Assembly (NCBI GenBank): GCA_016282415.1
Contig: JAEEKO010000024.1
Span: 1 to 11,553, forward strand
Reading direction: 5' to 3'
DNA from: Caryophanales bacterium
GTDB taxonomy: Bacteria; Bacillota_I; Bacilli_A; RF39; UBA660
DNA length: 11,553 nt
Part shown: positions 6,692-11,553 of the stretch, one piece after another
Layout of the letters: the number at the start of each line of letters is the position of its first letter
Numbering within the stretch: the stretch's first letter is position 1
Program-made: the position numbers and the translations under genes
Notes under the pieces: generated by a model
Told to the model about the DNA's origin: nothing
Seen by the model: only the letters and a program-made list of their open reading frames with translations
Databases searched by the model: none

Positions 6692-6706
6692 TATTTTATT
6701 GCTAAA
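6685..6706. promoter_or_regulatory. Inverted repeat TTTAGCA-N8-TGCTAAA, candidate operator
   Basis: Perfect 7-base arms (6685-6691 and 6700-6706) are spaced 8 bases apart. The left arm covers the tmcAL -10 and the right arm the yceD -35, so one bound dimer could affect both divergent promoters. No T tract follows, so it is unlikely to be a terminator. Confidence 0.4.
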
Positions 6707-6726
6707 CAGAAAATATTTGATATAAT
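6699..6726 (+). promoter_or_regulatory. yceD-rpmF promoter
   Basis: The -35 is TTGCTA (6699-6704), followed by a 16-base spacer and a consensus TATAAT (6721-6726) with an extended -10 TGa at 6718-6720. Confidence 0.68.
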
Positions 6727-6743
6727 GTTATTGGTGATTAAAT

Positions 6744-7226
6744 ATGATAATTGATTTAAGACAAATAACTAATAAACCATATTTAATTAATGAAACTGTC
6801 GAGTTTCCATCAAGTTATTATGAAAACACTGATATTAGAGAATTAAAAGATATCAAAGTTGATGGTGTTATTCAATTAAATTATGAAGAGAATATTGAAT
6901 ACAATTTAAATATCAGTGGTATTATGATTCTTCCTAATTCATTCACTTTAGAAGATTATGAGTATAAATTTACGACAAATGTGAATGAAATCGTGGATGA
7001 AAGTGATATTTTTTATGATAAATTGAAAAATACACTTGATATTATGGAGATTTTGTGGCAAAATATTGTTCTAGAGGTTCCAATTCAAGTTGGTGAAAGT
7101 AATAATGAACCAATAAAAAGTGGTGAAGGTTGGGAACTTGTTTCGGAAGATACAAAAAAAATTGATCCAAGATTAGCTCCTTTACAAGAACTACTTAAGG
7201 ATAAGAAAGAGGTGGAAGATAAATGA
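6744..7226 (+). CDS. yceD: YceD/DUF177 family protein (23S rRNA accumulation protein)
   Basis: The 160-aa product matches the YceD/YlbN (DUF177) family. It has an N-terminal beta-rich region, a central segment LNISGIMILPNSFTLEDYEYKF, and the hallmark C-terminus DPRLAPLQELLKDKK (about 142-156). The family is nearly always encoded directly before rpmF. It is linked to 23S rRNA or large-subunit accumulation, but its mechanism is unknown. The ATG is supported by GGTGA at 6733-6737. It ends in TGA, and ATGA joins it to rpmF, so the two genes are translationally coupled. This is the only clear TGA stop in the window and supports standard stop use of UGA. Confidence 0.92.
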   Translation: MIIDLRQITNKPYLINETVEFPSSYYENTDIRELKDIKVDGVIQLNYEENIEYNLNISGIMILPNSFTLEDYEYKFTTNVNEIVDESDIFYDKLKNTLDIMEILWQNIVLEVPIQVGESNNEPIKSGEGWELVSEDTKKIDPRLAPLQELLKDKKEVEDK

Positions 7227-7432
7227 AGATGAATATTCAATTATTTGCTGTTCCTTTTAGAAGAACTAGTAAAACTAAAAAAAGAATGCGTCGTACTCAT
7301 TTAAAGAAAGAAGTAGGTACAATTACTACTTGTCCTAAATGTGGTGCACCATTAAGACCTCATCGTGCATGCACTAAATGTGGTTACTATAAAGGAAAAG
7401 AAGTAATCAATACTAATAATGAAGAAAAATAA
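7223..7432 (+). CDS. rpmF: 50S ribosomal protein L32 with a Prp-site-like N-terminal extension
   Basis: This is the 69-aa ribosomal protein bL32. Its core is AVPFRRTSKTKKRMRRTH, followed by a four-cysteine zinc ribbon (Cys37, 40, 50, 53) and PHRACTKCGYYKG. Normal bL32 begins M-A-V-P. Here no start codon precedes AVP, and eight extra residues, MKMNIQLF, come first. The start at 7223 overlaps the yceD TGA and lies at good spacing from AAAGAGGTG (7206-7214). An internal ATG at 7229 would still leave MNIQLF. The extension closely resembles the leader of Firmicute L27 (MLKLNLQFF before ASK), which the cysteine protease Prp removes. A cut after Phe8 would give the usual mature N-terminus, Ala-Val-Pro. 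Processing is inferred. Confidence 0.95.
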   Translation: MKMNIQLFAVPFRRTSKTKKRMRRTHLKKEVGTITTCPKCGAPLRPHRACTKCGYYKGKEVINTNNEEK

Positions 7433-7454
7433 TCTACGAAATGTAGATTTTTTT
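7431..7454 (+). terminator. yceD-rpmF terminator
   Basis: AATCTAC (7431-7437) pairs with GTAGATT (7443-7449) around loop GAAAT, followed by a T run to 7454. The rpmF stop overlaps the first arm. Confidence 0.82.
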
Positions 7455-7455
7455 A

Positions 7456-7483
7456 TTGACTAATTTATTTATTGTGTTATTAT
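7456..7483 (+). promoter_or_regulatory. Promoter of the 282-aa unknown gene
   Basis: The -35 is TTGACT (7456-7461), followed by a 16-base spacer and TATTAT (7478-7483) with an extended -10 TGt at 7475-7477. TATAAA at 7481-7486 is an alternative -10. It starts two bases after the rpmF terminator. Confidence 0.65.
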
Positions 7484-7514
7484 AAATCTACGCTAAAAAA
7501 GAGGGAGATAGAAG

Positions 7515-8363
7515 ATGGAATCAGTAAGAACAAATAAGGAAATATGTGAGAATATTAAAAATATTATTGATTATGAACAATATGGAGAGGATCCAAAAAC
7601 TGAGGATGCAGAAACTGAGAATATAGAAACTGAGAATGTAGAAACTGAGAATGTAGAAACTGATGATTATTCTAAAGCATTGGAAAACACTTTTAAGAAT
7701 TATTTAACATTTAGTGCAATGTTAGAATTAAATCCTGGAGATTTATTAGGTGATGAATTTGAAAGCGCAGTTAATAAGTGCATAAGAAATTATTTTACTA
7801 AATTTGAAAGTAGTGATACGCCTTTATATAATGAAGGAATTATGACTAAAGCATTCTACTTAGGATATTTCTTTAAAGATTTAAAAAAGATTAATATGAT
7901 TAGAGAAGACAAAAGAATTAATCGTAAAGGAAGAAGTAGAGCAAAATTAATTAAAGCTGAAGTTTTATATTTAGCGGCATGTGACTATTATTTTAATTAT
8001 TTTGTTGGAGCATATATTGCAAAATTGATGTTACACTTACAAGTGGAATCAGTTGAAGAATATAAATCAGCTAGAAAATTCATTGAAATGAGTATTAATG
8101 AAAAAAATAGTGAATTATTAGAATTCGTATTATATCGTATTGATAATTATGATGAAGAAATAAGTATTTCTTTTGATGAACAATTTGGTGATCAAATAAC
8201 TGATGATGCAATTGTAGATGTTTTGGTTTTAGATTTAATTAAGGGTGAATTTGATATAAATAAAATAATAGCGAATCAGGCGGAAAAAAGAAAGACAGAT
8301 GAACCTAAGAAAGAATTAACAGATCATTCAGTTAAAAATAAACCTAAAAAAAGTTCTAATTAG
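7515..8363 (+). CDS. Hypothetical protein with an acidic pentapeptide repeat, 282 aa
   Basis: I do not recognise this protein. The ATG at 7515 has a strong SD, AGGGAG (7502-7507). Residues 28-52 are five tandem pentapeptides of the type E-T-E-N-V, very acidic and probably disordered. The middle (about 55-245) looks helical and cytoplasmic, with a basic patch INRKGRSRAKLIKAEVLYLAACDYYFNY (written here only to mark residues 135-162) and an acidic stretch near 215-225. The C-terminal 30 residues are lysine-rich (KRKTDEPKKE, KNKPKKSSN). There is no signal peptide. It has its own promoter and terminator, so it is a single-gene unit, and its neighbours give no functional hint. The acidic head with a basic tail would suit a nucleic-acid or ribosome contact, but that is a guess. 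Confidence 0.85.
   Translation: MESVRTNKEICENIKNIIDYEQYGEDPKTEDAETENIETENVETENVETDDYSKALENTFKNYLTFSAMLELNPGDLLGDEFESAVNKCIRNYFTKFESSDTPLYNEGIMTKAFYLGYFFKDLKKINMIREDKRINRKGRSRAKLIKAEVLYLAACDYYFNYFVGAYIAKLMLHLQVESVEEYKSARKFIEMSINEKNSELLEFVLYRIDNYDEEISISFDEQFGDQITDDAIVDVLVLDLIKGEFDINKIIANQAEKRKTDEPKKELTDHSVKNKPKKSSN
7596..7670 (+). repeat. 15-bp in-frame tandem repeat, five units
   Basis: Units start at 7596, 7611, 7626, 7641 and 7656. Units 3 and 4 are identical (GAAACTGAGAATGTA), unit 2 differs by one base, and the outer units are more diverged. Each encodes five residues, so copy-number change keeps the frame. Confidence 0.95.
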
Positions 8364-8373
8364 AACTTTTTTT
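8346..8373 (+). terminator. Terminator of the 282-aa gene
   Basis: A perfect palindrome: AAAAAAAGTTC (8346-8356) pairs with GAACTTTTTTT (8363-8373) around TAATTA. It would also work on the minus strand. The stop TAG lies in it. Confidence 0.85.
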
Positions 8374-8374
8374 A

Positions 8375-8383
8375 TGATATAAT
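8375..8383 (+). promoter_or_regulatory. Extended -10 promoter of the small gene-femX operon
   Basis: TGa followed by consensus TATAAT (8378-8383), directly after the preceding terminator. No good -35 is seen. Confidence 0.55.
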
Positions 8384-8415
8384 TAATATTAGTGAGATAA
8401 TGGAGAAGATTAATA

Positions 8416-8610
8416 ATGATAAGAATAGCAAAAAATGGACTTCCTCAGCATACTAAAGATGAAATAAAACTAACAAGAGAGTTTGCTGAAGTGGTATTTA
8501 TTGAATATATGAGAAACAAGATTAATAAGATAAGTAATGCTGTTAGTAATGAACAACATGAAGTATCTAAGAATGTTAAAAAGATGGAATTAATACCTAA
8601 CAATAAGTAA
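8416..8610 (+). CDS. Small hypothetical protein, 64 aa
   Basis: I do not recognise this protein. The ATG at 8416 has GGAGAAG (8402-8408) upstream. The product is basic and probably mostly helical (TREFAEVVFIEYMRNKINKI near 27-46), with a polar tail. There is no membrane segment or signal. It lies 22 bases before femX, with no terminator between, under one extended -10 promoter, so the two are likely co-transcribed. Whether it assists FemX is unknown. Its start, SD, promoter and operon position make it a credible gene despite its size. Confidence 0.7.
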   Translation: MIRIAKNGLPQHTKDEIKLTREFAEVVFIEYMRNKINKISNAVSNEQHEVSKNVKKMELIPNNK

Positions 8611-8632
8611 TAATATTTATAGGAGAATAATT

Positions 8633-9850
8633 ATGAAACTAGAAGAAATTACTAAAGAAGAATTTGATTTGTTTGCTAAGACACTAAAATGTCAAAACTT
8701 TTTTCAATGTGGTGCAATGAAAAATTTCTTTGATTTAAATAATCAAGAAAATTATTTAATTGGATTAAAAGATGAAAAAGGTAAAATTAAAGCTGCTACT
8801 TTATTAGTTTACCGTTCTAGTTTTTTAGGTAAAAAAATGTATGAGGCTACTAAAGGCTTTATTTTGGATTACAATGATTATGCTTTAGTAAAAGAATTTA
8901 CAGAAAAAGTTTATGAGTTTGTTAAAGCTCATAATGGTTATCGTTTCCTAATTAGTCCTTATATTCCATGTGTTGAACGTGACACTGACGCTAATATTGT
9001 CGAAGGTGGTTTTGATAATCGTCCAGCATTAAATAATCTTTTAAAAATTGGTTACAAGGATATTGGTGTAGGAGTTCAGGTTAAGTGGGATTATGTTTTA
9101 GATATTGATAATCGTAGTCCAGAAGAGCTACTACAATCTTTTCGCCCTAATACGCGTAATTATATTAATCGTACGATTAATAAGTATCAACTTGAATGTA
9201 AGGATTTAACTTATGAAGAATTAAGTGAGTTCAAACAAATTACGGAAGATACTTGTGCGCGTCGTGGTTTTAAAGATAAAACGCTAGATTATTATCAAAA
9301 GATGTTTAAGACCTTTAAAGATGATGTAGTATTTAAAATTGTTTCTTTAAACTGTGATACTTATATAAATGTATTAAAAGAAGAGAATGAAGTTTTAGAA
9401 GCTAAGATTGAAGAATTATCTGATGGCCCTTCAAATATTAAGAAAAAGGAAGTAATGAAGCAAGATTTACAAAATAATCTTCGTAAGATTGTGGAAACTA
9501 CTATATTAAAAAAAGAACGTGGTAATATTATTCCACTTTCTGGTGCAATGTTCATGCTTTATGGAAGAGAAATAATTTATTTATTTAGCGGATCATATGA
9601 TGAATATATGAACTTCTGTGGCCAATACCGTATTCAATGGGAAATTATTAAATATGCGAGCTTACATCATTATGAACGCTATAATTTCTTTGGAATCATG
9701 GATGTCTTTAATAAAGATGGTAAAGATTATGGTGTTTATGAATTCAAAAAAGGATTCAACGGATATGTTGAAGAACTTGCCGATGTATATGAATATGGTA
9801 AAGGATTTAGATATTTCCTATACCGATTAGTAAAATTAGTAAGAAGATAA
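8633..9850 (+). CDS. FemX/FemAB-type peptidoglycan bridge aminoacyltransferase
   Basis: The 405-aa protein has the Fem layout of two GNAT-like subdomains split by a coiled-coil arm. N-terminal blocks include NFFQCGAMKNFF and SFRPNTRNYINRTINKY. The helical insertion (about 245-300: KEENEVLEAKIEELSD, then a basic helix) is the tRNA-contacting arm of the family. Then come IPLSGAMFMLYGREIIYLFSG, YRIQWEIIKYA, YNFFGIMDVF and the C-terminal FKKGFNGYVEE. Fem enzymes add amino acids from aminoacyl-tRNA (Gly, Ala or Ser) to the lysine side chain of the peptidoglycan precursor lipid II, at the membrane inner face. The residue used cannot be told from sequence. AGGAG (8621-8625) lies 7 bases before the ATG. 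Its presence implies a cross-bridged cell wall. Confidence 0.9.
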   Translation: MKLEEITKEEFDLFAKTLKCQNFFQCGAMKNFFDLNNQENYLIGLKDEKGKIKAATLLVYRSSFLGKKMYEATKGFILDYNDYALVKEFTEKVYEFVKAHNGYRFLISPYIPCVERDTDANIVEGGFDNRPALNNLLKIGYKDIGVGVQVKWDYVLDIDNRSPEELLQSFRPNTRNYINRTINKYQLECKDLTYEELSEFKQITEDTCARRGFKDKTLDYYQKMFKTFKDDVVFKIVSLNCDTYINVLKEENEVLEAKIEELSDGPSNIKKKEVMKQDLQNNLRKIVETTILKKERGNIIPLSGAMFMLYGREIIYLFSGSYDEYMNFCGQYRIQWEIIKYASLHHYERYNFFGIMDVFNKDGKDYGVYEFKKGFNGYVEELADVYEYGKGFRYFLYRLVKLVRR

Positions 9851-9872
9851 TTGTTAAACAATTATCTTTTTT
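9845..9872 (+). terminator. femX terminator
   Basis: AGATAATTGT (9845-9854) pairs with ACAATTATCT (9858-9867) around TAA, followed by six T's (9867-9872). The femX stop lies in the first arm. Confidence 0.87.
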
Positions 9873-9876
9873 AATT

Positions 9877-10113
9877 TAAGTAGTGATAGAAACCTTATAA
9901 AAAGGGATATGCATGAAACATTTTGTGATGACCTTAAAATTAATATCTGAAATATATGGTATATTTCAGATTTTTTATTATGCAATTAAATCAAAAAAGA
10001 TAATTTATCATTATATATCTTTCTTATTAAAATCAAAACATTTTTTTTACAATTTTTTTATTGTTTACACATAATTGTAAAGTTTGTAAAAATTGTTAAA
10101 TTATTTTACTTTT
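9877..10113. other. AT-rich gene-poor region before mraZ
   Basis: No convincing gene is seen in this part of the 340-bp gap. It holds a second terminator-like hairpin (9945-9976) and a 53-codon frame at 9913-10074 that starts after AAAGGG. It also holds a cluster of TTGTAAA/TTTACAA words at 10046-10052, 10064-10069 (TTTACA), 10075-10081 and 10084-10090. A weak TATAAA at 9896-9901 has no -35. A short untranslated RNA ending at the hairpin is possible. The TTGTAAA cluster lies just upstream of the mraZ promoter and could bind a regulator. Confidence 0.5.
9945..9976 (+). terminator. Orphan terminator hairpin
   Basis: ATCTGAAATATA (9945-9956) pairs perfectly with TATATTTCAGAT (9960-9971) around TGG, followed by T's to 9976. 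It lies 72 bases after the femX terminator with no gene between. It is either a backup terminator or the end of a short RNA. Confidence 0.75.
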
Positions 10114-10142
10114 TTGTTGCTTTTATGGGGGCTTAATAGTAT
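10114..10142 (+). promoter_or_regulatory. Candidate mraZ promoter
   Basis: The -35 is TTGTTG (10114-10119) and the -10 is TAGTAT (10137-10142), with a 17-base spacer. It is a moderate match. The MraZ-box repeats begin 13 bases downstream, as expected for an autorepressed promoter. Confidence 0.5.
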
Positions 10143-10154
10143 TATTAAGTTAGA

Positions 10155-10180
10155 CAGTGGTACATTGTGGCAGAAAGTGG
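10155..10180 (+). promoter_or_regulatory. MraZ-box operator: three GTGG repeats at 10-bp spacing
   Basis: Direct repeats CAGTGG, TTGTGG and AAGTGG start at 10155, 10165 and 10175, so the GTGG cores are exactly one helical turn apart. GTGG/TGGG repeats at this spacing before mraZ are the known MraZ binding sites (AAAGTG-type in mollicutes). The last repeat runs into the mraZ SD (GGGGGA, 10179-10184), so binding could block both transcription and ribosome loading. Confidence 0.8.
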
Positions 10181-10189
10181 GGGATTCAA

Positions 10190-10624
10190 ATGTTCATGGG
10201 TGAATATCATCATAATATTGATGAAAAGCGTCGATTGATAATTCCAGCTCAATTTCGTAATGAGTTAGGTTCTAAATTCGTCATTGCGCGTGGTTTAGAA
10301 AAATGCTTATATGTTTATTCATATGAAGAATGGAATCGAATTGTCGATAAATTAAAAACTCTACCTTTTACAAAAAAAGATACCCGTACATTTATGAGAT
10401 ACTTCTTTTCTGGTGCTACTGAATGCGAATTCGATTCTACCGGTCGAATTAACATTGCCTCATTGTTAGCTGAATATGCCAATATTGAAAAAGAATGTGT
10501 TATTATTGGTGCTAACGATCGTATTGAAATATGGTCAAATGAAAATTGGACTAATTTCTTTAACGAAAATGCTTCACAACTTGAGACAATTGCAGAAAAC
10601 TTGTTTCAGGATGATAGTTTTTAA
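10190..10624 (+). CDS. mraZ: Transcriptional regulator MraZ
   Basis: The 144-aa product starts MFMGEYHHNID, the family opening. The ATG at 10190 with GGGGGA upstream is chosen over starts at 10157 and beyond, which would lie in the operator. MraZ has two AbrB-like half-domains, each with a DxxxR motif. The second is intact (EFDSTGRINIASLLAEY). The first reads DEKRRLIIPAQFR, with Arg replacing the normally invariant Gly of DxKGR (codon CGT where GGT is expected). MraZ forms rings and binds GTGG/TGGG repeats before its own operon to regulate the dcw cluster. Its TAA shares one base with the rsmH ATG (TAATG), so the genes are coupled. Confidence 0.96.
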   Translation: MFMGEYHHNIDEKRRLIIPAQFRNELGSKFVIARGLEKCLYVYSYEEWNRIVDKLKTLPFTKKDTRTFMRYFFSGATECEFDSTGRINIASLLAEYANIEKECVIIGANDRIEIWSNENWTNFFNENASQLETIAENLFQDDSF

Positions 10625-11538
10625 TGAAACACTATAGTGTTCTTCTAAAAGAGACTATCGATAATCTTGATGTCAAAGCGGATGGCCTGTATGTCGATGC
10701 CACACTCGGCTACGGTGGTCATTCCAAAGATATTTTAGCGAGATTGAAAAGGGGTTTTCTTTTCGCCTTTGATCAGGATATGATTGCTATCAATTATGCA
10801 AGTGAATACTTAAAACAATTTGGTAGCAATTATAAATTGATCCATAGTAACTTTGTAAACTTAAAAAAAGAATTAAATAATTTAGACGTTGATCAAGTCG
10901 ATTGAATTATTTTCGATTTGGGTTTTTCTAGCCCTCAAATCGATGATGCAAGTAGGGGATTTTCGTTTATGAAAGATGCCAAGCTTGATATGCGTATGGA
11001 TCAAAGTCAAAAATTAAGCGCTTATGAAGTTGTTAATGAGTATGATTATGAAACTTTATTAAACATTTTTTATACTTATGGAGAAGAAAACTTAAGCAAA
11101 GTAATTGCTAAAAAAATCATTGAAAAAAGACCAATTAATACCACGATGGAATTAGTCAAGGTTATTAATGAAGCGGTTGGTAATAAATACTTTAGTTTAA
11201 ACCATCCTGAACGTAAGATATTCCAAGCAATCAGGATTGAAGTTAACAGTGAACTTAAAGTATTAGAAAGCGTTTTGCCAGACGCTATTAGTATGTTAAA
11301 ACCTGGTGGTCGTATTTGTGTTATTACATTTCATTCTTTAGAAGATCGAATTGTAAAACAAATTTTTAAAAAATATAGTGAAGTTGATGAAATGGTTAAA
11401 GGTCTTCCGGTTATTCCCGATGAATATAAACCATTAATTAAATTAGTAAATAAAAAACCAATATTACCTAGTGACAAAGAATTAGATGAGAACACTAGAA
11501 GTAAGAGTGCAAAATTAAGAGTTATCGAAAGGATCTAA
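10624..11538 (+). pseudogene. rsmH: 16S rRNA (cytosine-1402-N4)-methyltransferase, interrupted by in-frame TGA
   Basis: RsmH (MraW) methylates C1402 of 16S rRNA at N4, using S-adenosylmethionine (SAM). Both halves are in one frame and together give 304 codons, the normal length. The 5' half has HYSVLLKETIDNL, the SAM motif YVDATLGYGGHS and FAFDQDMIAINYA. The 3' half has IIFDLGFSSPQIDDASRGFSF, LDMRMD, LKPGGRICVITFHSLEDRIVK and the C-terminal SAKLRVIER. Between them, at 10903-10905, lies TGA in VD*IIFDLG, exactly where the family has Gly (VDGILxDLG). One base (GGA to TGA) explains it. UGA otherwise acts as stop here, so the reading is a nonsense allele or a sequencing/assembly error, with readthrough or recoding less likely. 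The otherwise perfect conservation argues for a recent change. Confidence 0.85.
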
Positions 11539-11543
11539 TTATT

Positions 11544-11553
11544 ATGAAGAAAA
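11544..11553 (+). CDS. Start of the next dcw gene (right-edge fragment)
   Basis: ATG at 11544 opens ATGAAGAAAA (Met-Lys-Lys) before the window ends. GAAAGGA (11527-11533) is an SD with 10-base spacing, and the rsmH stop is 5 bases upstream. In the dcw cluster the next gene is usually ftsL or a penicillin-binding protein, but three codons cannot decide. Confidence 0.5.

Noticed and set aside
7223..7246. rpmF start misplaced by a phage-type motif insertion
   Set aside because: The frame is continuous with L32, the SD spacing fits 7223, and no alternative start lies before AVPF.
9361..9830. Frames antisense to and overlapping femX (9361-9555 minus, 9618-9830 plus)
   Set aside because: They are shadows of the coiled-coil and C-terminal parts of femX and lack SDs.
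9913..10074. 53-codon frame with AAAGGG upstream
   Set aside because: It runs through a perfect terminator hairpin and is low-complexity Phe/Tyr/Ile/Lys sequence typical of AT-rich noncoding DNA. No promoter is seen.
10157..10189. Longer MraZ start
   Set aside because: The extra residues fall in the operator repeats, and the family begins MFMGEY, encoded at 10190 behind the SD.
10918..11538. Separate gene for the 3' half of rsmH from a TTG at 10918
   Set aside because: No SD precedes it and it starts inside the conserved FDLG motif. It is the continuation of the same frame after the TGA.
10624..11538. Genetic code 4 (UGA=Trp) for this organism
   Set aside because: All tryptophans seen are TGG, the yceD TGA is a well-placed stop, and the interrupted rsmH position is normally Gly, not Trp.
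1..11553. CRISPR arrays, insertion sequences, phage genes or toxin-antitoxin pairs
   Set aside because: I saw no spaced direct repeats of CRISPR size, transposase motifs, terminal repeats or phage structural genes. The window reads as chromosomal core.

Overview
The window is AT-rich bacterial DNA (roughly 30% G+C by eye) with short intergenic gaps, U-tract hairpin terminators and strong Shine-Dalgarno (SD) sequences. The gene content is Bacillota/Mollicutes-like: rpoZ, tmcAL (ylbM) divergent from yceD-rpmF, a UvrX-type Y-family polymerase with a YolD partner, a FemX-type peptidoglycan-bridge enzyme, and the mraZ-rsmH start of the division/cell-wall (dcw) cluster. I infer a member of the Bacilli with a reduced genome that still makes peptidoglycan, perhaps an uncultured gut lineage. 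The species cannot be named from this sequence. All of about a dozen tryptophans are TGG, and one gene (yceD) ends at TGA in a tight ATGA overlap, so UGA appears to be a normal stop.

Layout. 1-236: 3' end of a DUF2779 nuclease-like gene. 314-511: rpoZ. 582-658: tRNA-Ala(UGC) with its own promoter and terminator. 752-1372: unknown 206-aa protein. On the minus strand, 2919-1359 holds a UvrX/DinB-like translesion polymerase and an overlapping YolD-family gene. Divergent from it, 3025-5576 holds a cyclophilin lipoprotein followed by two unknown proteins of 88 and 535 aa. A bidirectional terminator separates these from tmcAL (minus, 6663-5569). Divergent from tmcAL run yceD (6744-7226) and rpmF (7223-7432). 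Then come an unknown acidic-repeat protein (7515-8363), a small unknown gene plus femX (8416-9850), a gene-poor AT-rich stretch of about 340 bp, and mraZ-rsmH (10190-11538). The first bases of the next dcw gene lie at the right edge.

The genes fall into housekeeping groups: transcription (omega), translation (tRNA-Ala, tRNA-Met modification, L32, 16S rRNA methylation), DNA-damage tolerance, secreted-protein folding, and wall/division functions.

Three things stand out. Ribosomal protein L32 begins with an N-terminal extension very like the Prp-cleaved leader of Firmicute ribosomal protein L27. rsmH is interrupted by an in-frame UGA exactly where a conserved glycine is expected. The tRNA-Ala has C at position 33 in place of the near-universal U, plus a C-A mismatch in the T stem.
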